Source: Synergistaceae bacterium UBA1358
GTDB lineage: Bacteria; Synergistota; Synergistia; Synergistales; Synergistaceae
DNA length: 23,231 nucleotides
Direction: 5' to 3'
Assembly (NCBI GenBank): GCA_002306075.1
Contig: DBRW01000015.1
Span: 1,084 to 24,314, forward strand
Positions 14,836 to 22,680 of the stretch are shown piece by piece. The position numbers and the translations under genes are program-made. The notes under the pieces are model-generated. The model saw nothing but the letters and a program-made list of their open reading frames with translations. It did not search any database and had not been told where the DNA came from. Each line of letters begins with the position of its first letter. Within the stretch, counting starts at the first letter, position 1.

Positions 14836-16065
14836 TCACTGATTTTTTAATTCGGGGAAAACTTCAATTACCCTTTCCAGGATCCCGTTGATCGCGGCGA
14901 TCGCAACGCCGTAATTTGTAATAGGGACATTCTCCGCATCCGCTTTGATTATCCTCGACATGAGCTGTTTTCTTGTGAACATGCATCCTCCGCAATGGAG
15001 GATGAGCGCGTATTCGTTCAGGTTGGAGGGGAAATCTAGGCCTGTCGAGATATCAACGGTCAGACCGCTGCCAACCCTTTCGCGCAGCCACCTCGGCAGC
15101 TTTTCCCTGCCAATATCCTCCTGCAGGGGCGCATGGGTACAGGCCTCCGCGATAAGTACCTTGTCACTCTCCTTAAGGCTGTTTATAACCCTCGCACCTC
15201 TCACAAAAGTCGAAAGGTCACCCTTGCTCCTGGCCATAACTATGGAAAAGGAGGTCAGAGGAACATCACGGGGCAGGATCGAATTGACCTGCGGGAAGAC
15301 CTGCGAGTCGGTTATGACAAGAGCCGGGAGTTCTTTCAGGGAGTCAAGCAGCTTTGGGAAGCAGTCAAATGTCACGGTGAGGGCAAGCCCGCCGTTGTCC
15401 AGGATGTCCCTTATCACCTGGACCTGTGGAAGTATGAGCCTTCCCTTGGGTGCCTGGATGTCCTGAGGAGCTACGAGAACCACTGCGTCTCCCCTGCTGA
15501 AAATATCTCCGACAAGAGTAGGGCTTTCAAAATCAGTGGGAGCATGCTTTACGATCGCAGAAAGAAGTTCGGCCCTGTATTCCCTCCCGTTGGCCGATAC
15601 GGCCGTAAACGGAATGCCCATATCTTCTTCAAGGCCTGATCTTATGTTTTCGACACAGTCCGATCCGACCCTGTCGATCTGGTTCAGCACACCTATGACA
15701 GGCATCTTCCTCTTTTTGAGTTCTTCGAGCCAGCCTCTTTCCAGCGAGGTGTCACCGGCATCGGGAGCAGAGACGATGAGCAGGGCAAGATCTGTCCTGT
15801 CCATCATCTCCATCGTTCTTGAGATCCGAAGCTTTCCAAGGTCGCCTTCATCATCAAGTCCGGCAGTGTCTATCACCGCAACAGGCCCCAGAGGCAACAG
15901 TTCCATGCTTTTTATGACGGGATCGGTCGTTGTCCCCGCATGATCAGACACAAGCGCCGTCTGCTGACCGGTGACAAGGTTTATCAGGCTTGATTTTCCG
16001 GCATTCCGCCTGCCGTAAAAACCTATGTGGAGCCGGTTGGCCCTCGGAGTTGACTGAAGGTCCAT
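14836..16065 (-). CDS. hydF: [FeFe]-hydrogenase H-cluster maturation GTPase HydF
   Basis: HydF is the scaffold on which the di-iron subcluster is assembled (with HydE and HydG) before transfer to HydA. The 409-residue protein has an N-terminal Era-like GTPase: Walker A GRRNAGKS (18-25), switch HAGTTTD (42-48) and DTAG (66-69). The guanine-specificity motif reads NQID (128-131) where NKxD is usual. The C-terminal cluster-binding set is intact as C309-x-H311-x45-H357-C358-x2-C361 (CTH and HCGGC). The ATG is 4 bases after the stop of the upstream solute-binding protein gene, whose last codons supply the GAGGTGA site, so the two are translationally coupled. hydE, hydG and hydA are not in the window. 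Confidence 0.95.
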   Translation of the reverse strand: MDLQSTPRANRLHIGFYGRRNAGKSSLINLVTGQQTALVSDHAGTTTDPVIKSMELLPLGPVAVIDTAGLDDEGDLGKLRISRTMEMMDRTDLALLIVSAPDAGDTSLERGWLEELKKRKMPVIGVLNQIDRVGSDCVENIRSGLEEDMGIPFTAVSANGREYRAELLSAIVKHAPTDFESPTLVGDIFSRGDAVVLVAPQDIQAPKGRLILPQVQVIRDILDNGGLALTVTFDCFPKLLDSLKELPALVITDSQVFPQVNSILPRDVPLTSFSIVMARSKGDLSTFVRGARVINSLKESDKVLIAEACTHAPLQEDIGREKLPRWLRERVGSGLTVDISTGLDFPSNLNEYALILHCGGCMFTRKQLMSRIIKADAENVPITNYGVAIAAINGILERVIEVFPELKNQ

Positions 16066-16069
16066 TGTC

Positions 16070-16996
16070 TCACCTCATTATCAGTGAATTCACATCTATC
16101 TTGTTTCGCTGAAGTCCGTTCTCTATCATAAATTCCTGGGTCTTCGCAAGTTCGGCGATATCGCTCTTCCTGATCTTGCTGTCAAAATCATACCACGGCA
16201 TCATCATCCTGACCCCATCCATCGGAAGTCCCGTTTCCTTCTGTGTCATCTCGGCGGCCTTATCGGGGTTCTTTTTGATCCACGTGAGCGTATCATTATG
16301 GGCTTTAAGGAATCTTGAGACTGCCTCGGGATACTTTTGGGCGAACTTTTCTGTCGTAGCTATGACTATAGTCGCATCCACCAGGCCTTCTCCGTTTTTT
16401 AGCATGCGTGCCCCTGATGTGAGGGCATTGTAGGCTGCAGGACCGGCCAGAAGCGCGGCATCGACGCTTCCCGTGGACAGTGCGTTCGCGCCCGATGATA
16501 GGTCCATCTGGATGAACTCAATGTCCTTTACTGTCATACCCTCTTTATCAAGCGCGGCCGCGAGAAGCTGGTGAAGGATGGTCCCCTTGGGACCCGCCAC
16601 CTTTTTGCCCTTGAGGTCCTTTACGCTCTTTATCGCAGGATCCCTGACTATTATCATGAAGGCTTTCGGGGCTCTTGAGTAGATCCCGATTATCTTTACA
16701 TCAAGCCCTTCCGATGCGGCGAGGATCGCTGACGTCGAACCGAGGCAGCTGGCGATACCGATCTCTTCCGCGGCAAGAGCCGCAGTCTGCTTCGGTCCTT
16801 CCGTTATCTCGGGAAAGCTCAGACGCACACCGGGATACGCCTTTTCGAACACCTGATTGTACTTTGCGACGATCGACGGTACGTTCAGCGGGGCCTTTAC
16901 ATATGTGATACCCATAGCCTCGGGCATATCAGCCGCAAATGCAAAGCCTGCCGCTGCCGTTAAAACTATCAGTACTGCCAGTAATGCTTTTTTCAC
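16070..16996 (-). CDS. exported solute-binding protein, NMT1/TauA-like
   Basis: This 308-residue periplasmic substrate-binding protein is of the NMT1/THI5-TauA-SsuA type. It starts at GTG (16996), 7 bases after GGAGAG, giving VKKALLAVLIVL and a signal peptide with likely cleavage after FAFA. There is no lipobox cysteine. The body has ITYVKAPLNVPSIVAKY, IGIASCLGSTSAILAASEG, SVKDLKGKKVAGPKG and ALSTGSVDAALLAGPAAYNAL, standard for the fold. No ABC permease or ATPase gene is near. It lies between a TM1266-like regulator and hydF and is coupled to hydF, so its ligand may relate to hydrogenase assembly or its regulation. That is inference; the family ligands (sulfonates, pyrimidine thiamine precursors, others) cannot be told apart here. 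Confidence 0.85.
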   Translation of the reverse strand: MKKALLAVLIVLTAAAGFAFAADMPEAMGITYVKAPLNVPSIVAKYNQVFEKAYPGVRLSFPEITEGPKQTAALAAEEIGIASCLGSTSAILAASEGLDVKIIGIYSRAPKAFMIIVRDPAIKSVKDLKGKKVAGPKGTILHQLLAAALDKEGMTVKDIEFIQMDLSSGANALSTGSVDAALLAGPAAYNALTSGARMLKNGEGLVDATIVIATTEKFAQKYPEAVSRFLKAHNDTLTWIKKNPDKAAEMTQKETGLPMDGVRMMMPWYDFDSKIRKSDIAELAKTQEFMIENGLQRNKIDVNSLIMR

Positions 16997-17075
16997 GGAA
17001 GATCTCTCCTTTTTGGTATTGGATCTCAATGGTATCAGCTTTCGCTGACCCGTATTACTTACTGAAAACAGGTTC

Positions 17076-17333
17076 TCAGGAAGCACGGCCCTTTGACATA
17101 ACTGCTTTGACAGAGACCGCCCTTATCTTGCCAAGTTTCCCTGTCAGTGCGCTGATCTCATCGGGTGAGGCATCAAGTACCAGAGATATGACGCTTACAT
17201 TTCTCTCCCGGTACGGTATCCCCATCCTCCCGATTATGATCCCGCTGTGTTCGTGCAGGACTTCGTTGACTTCTCTTACTGATCCGGGATCTTCAACGAT
17301 TATCGCTGCGACTCCGATGCGGTTTCCTTCCAT
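17076..17333 (-). CDS. TM1266-like ACT-domain protein (iron-only hydrogenase system regulator family)
   Basis: This 85-residue single ACT-like domain starts at ATG 17333 (MEGNRIGVAAIIVEDPG). The pattern IVEDPGSVREVNEVLHEHSG, GRMGIPY, ISLVLDASPDEISALTGKLG matches the small putative iron-only hydrogenase system regulators usually placed beside hydE, hydG or hydF. The presence of hydF two genes on supports this. Its ligand is unknown. An upstream in-frame start at 17387 would run through the terminator hairpin and is rejected. It is the first gene of the unit with the solute-binding protein and hydF. Confidence 0.85.
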   Translation of the reverse strand: MEGNRIGVAAIIVEDPGSVREVNEVLHEHSGIIIGRMGIPYRERNVSVISLVLDASPDEISALTGKLGKIRAVSVKAVMSKGRAS

Positions 17334-17512
17334 ATAAAACACACCTGCCCCTTCGTCCGAATTAAAAGGGATCCTTCGCAAAGGCAAAGGATCCCTGAAT
17401 AACCCATTTATTCAGCCCTTCCCTTTGTACGGACTATTTCCCCACAAACAGACAGCATTTTTTACAATTTCAGCGTCCCCTCTTACAGAGAAACCGGAAT
17501 AGAGGACCTATC
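17334..17512 (-). promoter_or_regulatory. leader of the TM1266-like / hydF unit
   Basis: About 180 bases of transcribed leader separate the promoter from the first gene. It has a 7-bp hairpin TGAATAA/TTATTCA (17396-17402 with 17408-17414) directly before an intrinsic terminator (17362-17395), which ends about 28 bases before the ATG. I found no small ORF with a good ribosome-binding site in it and recognise no known riboswitch. The terminator between promoter and gene suggests attenuation. Confidence 0.5.
17362..17395 (-). terminator. intrinsic terminator in the TM1266-like gene leader
   Basis: On the minus strand, GGGATCCTT and AAGGATCCC form a perfect 9-bp stem around a 10-base loop, followed by TTTTAATT. 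No gene upstream on this strand needs it, since the adjacent gene runs the other way, so an attenuator role is likely. Confidence 0.78.
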
Positions 17513-17518
17513 TGAAAC

Positions 17519-17548
17519 AGTATAGTTATCTTGTTACAAAAGTGTCAA
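17519..17548 (-). promoter_or_regulatory. promoter of the TM1266-like / hydF unit
   Basis: On the minus strand, a perfect TTGACA (17543-17548) is followed after 18 bases by TATACT (17519-17524). Just downstream TTTCAG (17512-17517) has an inverted partner CTGAAA at 17468-17473; the first lies at or before the start point, so this may be a DNA site and not RNA. Confidence 0.68.
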
Positions 17549-17659
17549 CGTGTTTACTGCCGTATTAATAATTTTGTCCATTTTTGCTTATTTTTGCCAG
17601 GCAATGCCAGGCAACTAAATAATCTGAAACTTAAGATATCTGATCACAGGGACTTTACA

Positions 17660-17668
17660 TGCTATAAT
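17660..17668 (+). promoter_or_regulatory. extended -10 promoter of the rubredoxin-like gene
   Basis: TGC followed by a perfect TATAAT (17663-17668) forms an extended -10. No convincing -35 is present. The start point would be about 95 bases before the gene, leaving a leader that contains a 15-codon ORF. Confidence 0.5.
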
Positions 17669-17718
17669 TATAACCGTCTTAAATATTTGACAGTTTGCTT
17701 CTCCATTGAGGTAAAACC

Positions 17719-17766
17719 ATGTCAGAATGCAACCGGCAAATATCACAACAAATATACGGGAGGTAG
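17719..17766 (+). CDS. possible 15-residue upstream ORF of the rubredoxin-like gene
   Basis: An ATG (17719) preceded by TTGAGGTAAAACC opens a 15-codon frame (MSECNRQISQQIYGR) whose TAG stop falls on the GGGAGGTAG ribosome-binding site of the next gene, 5 bases before its ATG. Ribosomes ending here would sit on the downstream start, so coupling is possible. The peptide resembles nothing I know, and chance is likely. Confidence 0.2.
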   Translation: MSECNRQISQQIYGR

Positions 17767-17771
17767 ATATT

Positions 17772-18101
17772 ATGTTGTTCAAATGTTCAGTCTGCGGTTA
17801 CATCCATGAAGGTCCCGAAGCTCCTGAAAAATGCCCAAAATGCGCTGCCGAAAAGGATAAATTTACAGCCCTCACAGAAGAAGAAGCAAAGAAAGTCCTT
17901 ATGTCTGTCCGCACCAATGACATCCATATGGAAATCGTAAGACTTGCAAACAAAATCAAGAAACTTGCAGACGAAGGCATAGAGATCAACCTCGATCCTC
18001 CGTGCGTGGCGCTGTTCAAGCAGGCATCCGAAGAAGCCACAGTGATCAAGCAGAGAAGCAAAGCAGAGATCGCGGGTCATGTAAGCAGAGGCAAGTGGTA
18101 A
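17772..18101 (+). CDS. rubredoxin-like zinc/iron ribbon protein with helical C-terminal part
   Basis: This 109-residue protein starts at ATG 17772 after GGGAGGT. The first ~34 residues are a rubredoxin-type ribbon (C5-x2-C8-x12-C21-x2-C24, reading CSVCGY and CPKC), like the domain ending rubrerythrins. The remaining ~70 residues are charged and helical, with no ferritin-like EExH set that I can see, so it is not a full rubrerythrin. A role in electron transfer or oxidative stress in an anaerobe is inferred. It stands alone, divergent from the hydF unit. Confidence 0.8.
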   Translation: MLFKCSVCGYIHEGPEAPEKCPKCAAEKDKFTALTEEEAKKVLMSVRTNDIHMEIVRLANKIKKLADEGIEINLDPPCVALFKQASEEATVIKQRSKAEIAGHVSRGKW

Positions 18102-18128
18102 TATTTAGCTGACACACGCAATGACACA

Positions 18129-18156
18129 GGGGGGACTCGCTCAGGCAAGTCCCCCC
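18129..18156 (+). terminator. hairpin after the rubredoxin-like gene
   Basis: GGGGGGACT and AGTCCCCCC form a perfect 9-bp stem with a 10-base loop, 28 bases past the stop codon. The T run after it is poor (TTCATAAA), so it is a probable but weak intrinsic terminator between converging genes. Confidence 0.6.
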
Positions 18157-18175
18157 TTCATAAATGGACTTTTTG

Positions 18176-18751
18176 TTATATTTTCTGAAGCTTATCTTTC
18201 AGCTTCATTCCCTCATGCCAGGCCTTCCCTATCTCTTTTCCAAGAGACCAGTAACGGTTGTCCGGCATGCTGAGGCAGAACGGAGAGACCTTTGTGATGT
18301 CGGGGGCTCCGTTGGTAAGATACTTTTCCTCGGACCAGACATTCATGACCTCACCCATGAAAAGGGTATCCACTTCGAGCCGGACAGATTTTACCAAACG
18401 GCATTCCATCATGACGGGACATTCACATATCATCGGCGCGTTTTTTAACGCTCCGTAGAAAATGTCAAATTCCTTTGATTTGTCATAATCTCTGCCGCTG
18501 ACAATGCCCATAAGGTCAGTCTGAGGCATAAGATCCACCGATGGTATATTTATGCTGAACTCTTTGTTTTCAAGGATCCCCTCCGCGGTAAACTTATTCC
18601 CTATGGCAACACACATAACGTTTGGCGATGCATTCACGCGGCTGACCCACGCCACCGCCATGAAATTCGGCCTGCCTTTGATGCGCGATCCGACAAGGAC
18701 CATCGGCATGGGGAGCAAAAACACGTTGTTTCCGATATTGATCTTTTCCAC
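18176..18751 (-). CDS. flavin reductase domain protein (FMN-binding split barrel)
   Basis: This 191-residue protein of the flavin-reductase-like / flavoredoxin type binds FMN. The start is GTG at 18751, 8 bases after GGAGG. Family features are the N-terminal PMPMVLVGSRIKGRPNFMAV region, the central VSRVNASPNVMCVAIG strand pair, SINIPSVDLMPQTDLMG, and HEGMKLKD near the C-terminus. It is monocistronic and its electron donor is unknown. Its stop converges with the rubredoxin-like gene, whose product is a possible partner by proximity only. Confidence 0.85.
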   Translation of the reverse strand: MEKINIGNNVFLLPMPMVLVGSRIKGRPNFMAVAWVSRVNASPNVMCVAIGNKFTAEGILENKEFSINIPSVDLMPQTDLMGIVSGRDYDKSKEFDIFYGALKNAPMICECPVMMECRLVKSVRLEVDTLFMGEVMNVWSEEKYLTNGAPDITKVSPFCLSMPDNRYWSLGKEIGKAWHEGMKLKDKLQKI

Positions 18752-18863
18752 CGTATACACCTCCAAAATCAAAAAAGAGTGTCATAGACTTTGTTCAGTA
18801 TAAGCTCTTCTCCTGCAAAAAAACATCACCGGAAATAATCATCGATCCCATCTGCATCTTTAC

Positions 18864-18872
18864 TGCTATGAT
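18864..18872 (+). promoter_or_regulatory. possible extended -10 promoter of the cation efflux gene
   Basis: TGC plus TATGAT (18867-18872) lies about 79 bases before the start codon; a -35 box is not obvious. The rest of 18752-18950 between the divergent genes shows no other clear site. Confidence 0.35.
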
Positions 18873-18950
18873 ATACGGAAAATCATGTCTGTCGGCAAAT
18901 GGCCGGATCGGCCATTGATCGACTGAACTTTTCATTTGAAGGTGGTACGG

Positions 18951-20147
18951 ATGATCGATTTTTTGATCGGCAGATTCGTCAAAGACAGCCGAAATATATC
19001 TGATCCGTCGGTAAGAAGGAGTTACGGGGCCTTTGCAGGGGCCGTAGGGATCATAGTGAACCTTGCTCTTAGCCTTGCTAAAATATCGGCCGGCACCCTA
19101 TTCGGCAGCATCTCGGTCACTGCCGACGGCATCAACAACCTTTCGGACAGCGGATCGGCTGTCGTTACATTGATAGGCTTCAAGCTGTCCGGCAAACCCG
19201 CAGACAGGGACCATCCGTTCGGACATGAGCGCATAGAGTACCTTACCGGATTCATCCTCGGAATAGTCATCCTGTTGGTAGGGGTGGAACTGATCAAGAT
19301 GTCCGTAAGCAGGATAATCGACCCCAGGCCGACACTGACCTCAGACCTGATGATAGCCATACTGATCATCTCCGTCGCGGTTAAGCTGTGGCTTGCAAAA
19401 TTTTATTCAAGGGTAGCAGAACTCATATCGTCATCAGCCGTAAAGGCAGCCTCCGCGGATTCGATGAATGATGTCCTTACGACATCTGCGGTGCTTTGCG
19501 GACTGCTGGTCTCCAGATATTTCGGATATCAGATAGACGGATGGATGGGCATGGGAGTGGCTCTCTTCATTCTGCGCTCGGGTATCATGATCCTGAAATC
19601 TCTTTTGGGACCAATTCTGGGAGAGATGCCCGACCCTGAACTTGTCGAAAAGATCGAACGAAAGGTACGCTCTTACAAGGGGATAATAAATGTCCATGAC
19701 CTTGTGGTACACAGATACGGGCCAAATGTTATCTTCGCGACAGTCCACGCCGAAGTAGATGCAAAGGGCAGCTTTATCAGCTCCCACGACCTGATCGACT
19801 GCATCGAGAGAGACTGTGCAAGGGAGATGAACATAAACCTTGTAATACATCTGGACCCTGTGATCACAGATGACAAAGAGATAAACGGATTAAAGAAAAT
19901 GACAGAAGACATCGTCCGCTCAGTCGAACCGACCCTGAGCATCCATGATTTCAGAGTGGTCAAAGGAGATACTCACACAAATCTTATCTTTGACGTTCTT
20001 ATCCCGGCGGATTATGACATATCGGACAGCAAGGCAATAGAGAAGATCGAGAGGGCGATAAAGGAAAAGGATCCTGCCTTTTTCCCCGTCATAACGATCG
20101 ACAGGAACTATGCATCGACATACATAAACGAGGTCGGCTCTGAGTGA
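18951..20147 (+). CDS. cation diffusion facilitator family transporter
   Basis: This 398-residue inner-membrane CDF exporter moves divalent metal against protons. The start is ATG 18951 after AAGGTGG (a TTG at 18936 overlaps that site). The N-terminal half holds six membrane segments. The metal-site sequence in the second reads ADGINNLSDSGS, the loop is ADRDHPFGHERIEY, and the fifth segment has ADSMNDVLTTSAV. The N/D-rich set without the usual His in segment five resembles manganese-type CDF proteins such as MntE, more than Zn-type ZitB/CzcD. The C-terminal half is a ferredoxin-like cytoplasmic domain (HDLVVHRYGPN), longer than average. Mn2+ specificity is inference. Confidence 0.9.
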   Translation: MIDFLIGRFVKDSRNISDPSVRRSYGAFAGAVGIIVNLALSLAKISAGTLFGSISVTADGINNLSDSGSAVVTLIGFKLSGKPADRDHPFGHERIEYLTGFILGIVILLVGVELIKMSVSRIIDPRPTLTSDLMIAILIISVAVKLWLAKFYSRVAELISSSAVKAASADSMNDVLTTSAVLCGLLVSRYFGYQIDGWMGMGVALFILRSGIMILKSLLGPILGEMPDPELVEKIERKVRSYKGIINVHDLVVHRYGPNVIFATVHAEVDAKGSFISSHDLIDCIERDCAREMNINLVIHLDPVITDDKEINGLKKMTEDIVRSVEPTLSIHDFRVVKGDTHTNLIFDVLIPADYDISDSKAIEKIERAIKEKDPAFFPVITIDRNYASTYINEVGSE

Positions 20148-20173
20148 GTCATATCCCACGTTCGAAATAAGCT

Positions 20174-20204
20174 GTCGGCCGCAGGCTTTGAGCCCGCGGC
20201 CGAC
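20174..20204. terminator. GC-rich hairpin between converging genes
   Basis: GTCGGCCGC and GCGGCCGAC form a perfect 9-bp stem around a 13-base loop. Neither strand has a good T run after it, so it is only a likely terminator for the CDF gene and for the aminotransferase gene that converge here. Confidence 0.5.
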
Positions 20205-20246
20205 GATTTGTGCGATTAAAAGAGCAGACGGGCCTTCCCAAAATCT

Positions 20247-21431
20247 TTATCTGTTTCTGCCGGTCCTCTCCAGGGCTGCCGCGATCCTTTCAAGCCCTTC
20301 CTCAAGCTGCTTCCTTGTCGTGCCTACATTGAGACGCGCAAAACCGTCCCCCTCGGTACCAAAATCAAGCCCCTTGTTCAATGCGACCTTGGCCTCTTTA
20401 ACAAGGAATTCGGGGAGGGTCTTTCCGTCAAAACCGTAACCTCTGAAATCTATCCAGAATATATAGGTGCCTTCGGGGTGGTCCATCTTTGCTTTGGGCA
20501 TCCGTTCCTTCAAGAATTCCTCCGTGAAATCCCTGTTTCCTTCAAGGTACGCGACCATCTCGTCCGCCCATCCGGCACACCTGGTGTAGGCGGCTTCCAT
20601 TGCGATAAGTCCGATAGCATTGAGCCTTGCCAGATGGAATCTCGCAAGCACTGATCTGTACTGCTCAATCAGCGAATGGTCCGGGATCACCACAACTGAC
20701 GAAGTCAGCCCCGCGAGGTTGAAGGTCTTGCTTGGCGCGATATATGTCAGAGTGCGCTTATCCATTCCCGGAAGCGAGGCAAGGCATGTATGCTTCGCGT
20801 CGCTGAAGACGATATCCTGATGGATCTCATCAGAGAGGATAAGCATATCTTTTCGTTCGGCGATATCTGAAAGTTTCTCAAGCTCAGCCCTGGTCCACAC
20901 ACGTGCTACAGGGTTGTGAGGGCTGCAGAATATCATGGTGCGGCATGTGGGGGCTATAAGTTTTTCCAGCCCTTCCAGATCCATGACGAATCTGCCGTTC
21001 TCCCTTTTCAGCGGGTTTTTCACTACATGCCTGCCCGACATCTCGATTATTTCATAAAATGGCGGGTATACAGGGGTCTGGAGTATTATCCCGTCGCCGG
21101 GCTTCGTGTAAGCCTCGATCGCGAAAGCCAGTCCGCTTACAACTCCCGGGGCCCAGGTCACGGCGCTTTTGTCAAAGCTCCATCCATGACGGATCTTTTC
21201 CCAGTTTACTATCGATCCGATCAGGCTCTCCTCGGCAACAGGATAGCCCAGAACACCATGCTTCAGCTTTGCATCTATTGCTTCCAGCACCTCCGGAGGC
21301 GACTTGAAATCCATGTCCGCGACCCAGTAAGGCAGCAGATCAGGATCTCCGAAACGTTCTCCCATAAGGTCCCATTTCATCGAACTTGTGTTGCGGCGCT
21401 CGATATATTCATCAAAATTATACTTGCCCAT
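20247..21431 (-). CDS. MalY/PatB-type PLP aminotransferase (putative C-S lyase)
   Basis: This 394-residue fold-type I PLP enzyme is of the MalY/PatB subgroup, often cystathionine beta-lyases or aminotransferases. Subgroup features are the N-terminal RRNTSSMKWD and LPYWVADMDFKSPPEV, TPVYPPFYEII, CSPHNPVARVWT, LSDEIHQDIVF and the Schiff-base lysine in APSKTFNLAGL. The C-terminal substrate arginine is in FARLNVGTTR. HNPVARVW replaces the HNPxGRVW usual in this group. The ATG follows GAGGGGG. It begins 49 bases after the madM stop codon on the same strand with no terminator between, so it may be co-transcribed. Lyase versus transaminase cannot be decided. Confidence 0.9.
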   Translation of the reverse strand: MGKYNFDEYIERRNTSSMKWDLMGERFGDPDLLPYWVADMDFKSPPEVLEAIDAKLKHGVLGYPVAEESLIGSIVNWEKIRHGWSFDKSAVTWAPGVVSGLAFAIEAYTKPGDGIILQTPVYPPFYEIIEMSGRHVVKNPLKRENGRFVMDLEGLEKLIAPTCRTMIFCSPHNPVARVWTRAELEKLSDIAERKDMLILSDEIHQDIVFSDAKHTCLASLPGMDKRTLTYIAPSKTFNLAGLTSSVVVIPDHSLIEQYRSVLARFHLARLNAIGLIAMEAAYTRCAGWADEMVAYLEGNRDFTEEFLKERMPKAKMDHPEGTYIFWIDFRGYGFDGKTLPEFLVKEAKVALNKGLDFGTEGDGFARLNVGTTRKQLEEGLERIAAALERTGRNR

Positions 21432-21480
21432 TTGACAGCCCCCTCATCATTACATCGATAATAAAAATAATAACACTTAT

Positions 21481-22251
21481 TTACACTATGGCCGATACAG
21501 CAAAATAAAGCACAGAGGGGCAGACAAGGCAGCCCAGACCGGTATAGAAAGTGGCTGTCATTGCCGCATAAGGTACGAGCGCGGGGTCGATCGCTGCCAT
21601 AGCCGCCGAAGTCCCGCTGGTCGTACCGAGCAGTCCGCCGAAAATTATCGCCTCTCTGGGTTTATCGATCTTTATTATCTTCGAAACGAGCGGTGTTATC
21701 ACCATGACCGCTATTGACTTGACCACGCCGATCCCGATGGAAAGAGCTATCACGGAAGAATCGGCACCGAGCGTCGCTCCCGTTATCGGTCCGACGACGA
21801 AGGTCACTGCCCCGGCTCCGATCGTTGTGATATCTTCCGCTGAGGTATAACCACCGAACCATGCGAAGACCGCTCCGATTGTAAAAGAAAACAGAACTCC
21901 GAGAATAAGCGAAACAAGGCCTGCAAGGCCTAATCTTTTTAGTTCATTGAAATCAGCGCCGAAAGCTGTGGCAACTATCGTAAAATCCCTCATCATCGAA
22001 CCCCCGAGCAGACCTATCCCGGCAAAAACCGGGATATCAGAGATGCCCTTGCTGCCGCCGGTCACACGGCCACCTACATATGCCATCAGAAGGCCGAACA
22101 GGATGGCTATCGAAGATCCGTTGAGTTTTCCCTTTGTTAAATATTTTGAAAGGGCATATGAAACAAAGGTGACTGTCCCCACAACGGCAAAGGCCGTAAC
22201 GAGCGGGTTCTTTACAAGGATATTTTCCGCTGCCCCGACAAAGACCATCAT
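21481..22251 (-). CDS. madM: malonate transporter subunit MadM
   Basis: This 256-residue, highly hydrophobic membrane protein has about eight membrane segments. It matches the MadM half of the two-part malonate:Na+ carrier known from Malonomonas rubra. Typical parts are YVGGRVTGGSKGISD, GIGLLGGSMMRDFTIVATA, VVGPITGATLGADSSVIAL and FGGLLGTTSGTSAAMAAIDP. It starts at ATG 22251 overlapping the madL stop as ATGA (a second ATG follows directly), which argues for coupled synthesis of the two subunits. Citrate-carrier-like proteins were considered, but the MadL neighbour settles it. Confidence 0.9.
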   Translation of the reverse strand: MMVFVGAAENILVKNPLVTAFAVVGTVTFVSYALSKYLTKGKLNGSSIAILFGLLMAYVGGRVTGGSKGISDIPVFAGIGLLGGSMMRDFTIVATAFGADFNELKRLGLAGLVSLILGVLFSFTIGAVFAWFGGYTSAEDITTIGAGAVTFVVGPITGATLGADSSVIALSIGIGVVKSIAVMVITPLVSKIIKIDKPREAIIFGGLLGTTSGTSAAMAAIDPALVPYAAMTATFYTGLGCLVCPSVLYFAVSAIV

Positions 22252-22640
22252 TCCCGGTACCCTTCCTCCGATCTCCCCTTCGATGAAGATATCCTGCTGA
22301 CCAAAGGTATGAGACAAAGGCTCAGGATCGTCAGTGTGATCCCGCAGAGGATCGCGAGCCATCCGCTTTTAACAGCCTTCACAACATCCTGTGAAGCCGA
22401 CATGGCTACGACCACCGGTATATACATGTTCTGCCAGAAAGTGAGCCCGGAGCAAAAACGCCCGTTCTTCAGCGCAATCTTGACAGTCTCCGAATAGCTG
22501 CACAGAAGGAGCAGGAAGAGCATAGCAAAGCCCACTCCGCCTACGTTGGCATCCAGACCGACAAGCCTTCCCATGACCTCTCCGACAAAGAGGCCGGCAA
22601 AGTAGCACAAGGAAAGAAGAAGGACACCGTAAATGACCAA
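22248..22640 (-). CDS. madL: malonate transporter subunit MadL
   Basis: This 130-residue membrane protein has about four membrane segments and is the small subunit of the MadLM malonate carrier. It shows GLFVGEVMGRLVGLDANVGG, FWQNMYIPVVVAMSASQDV and a short polar tail SRISSSKGRSEEGYRE. The start is probably TTG at 22640, 8 bases after GGGGTG, with no good ATG nearby. It precedes madM with a 4-base overlap and follows the decarboxylase beta subunit gene after 141 bases, the grouping expected for malonate uptake and decarboxylation. Confidence 0.88.
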   Translation of the reverse strand: MVIYGVLLLSLCYFAGLFVGEVMGRLVGLDANVGGVGFAMLFLLLLCSYSETVKIALKNGRFCSGLTFWQNMYIPVVVAMSASQDVVKAVKSGWLAILCGITLTILSLCLIPLVSRISSSKGRSEEGYRE

Positions 22641-22680
22641 ATCAAAAACACCCCGGAAAACGCAGATTAGGGCGGCAAAA

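Noticed and set aside
17468..17517. TTTCAG/CTGAAA as the closing stem of a riboswitch before the TM1266-like gene
   Set aside because: The promoter places the start point at about 17511-17513, so the 5' arm would mostly not be transcribed; it is at best a DNA inverted repeat.
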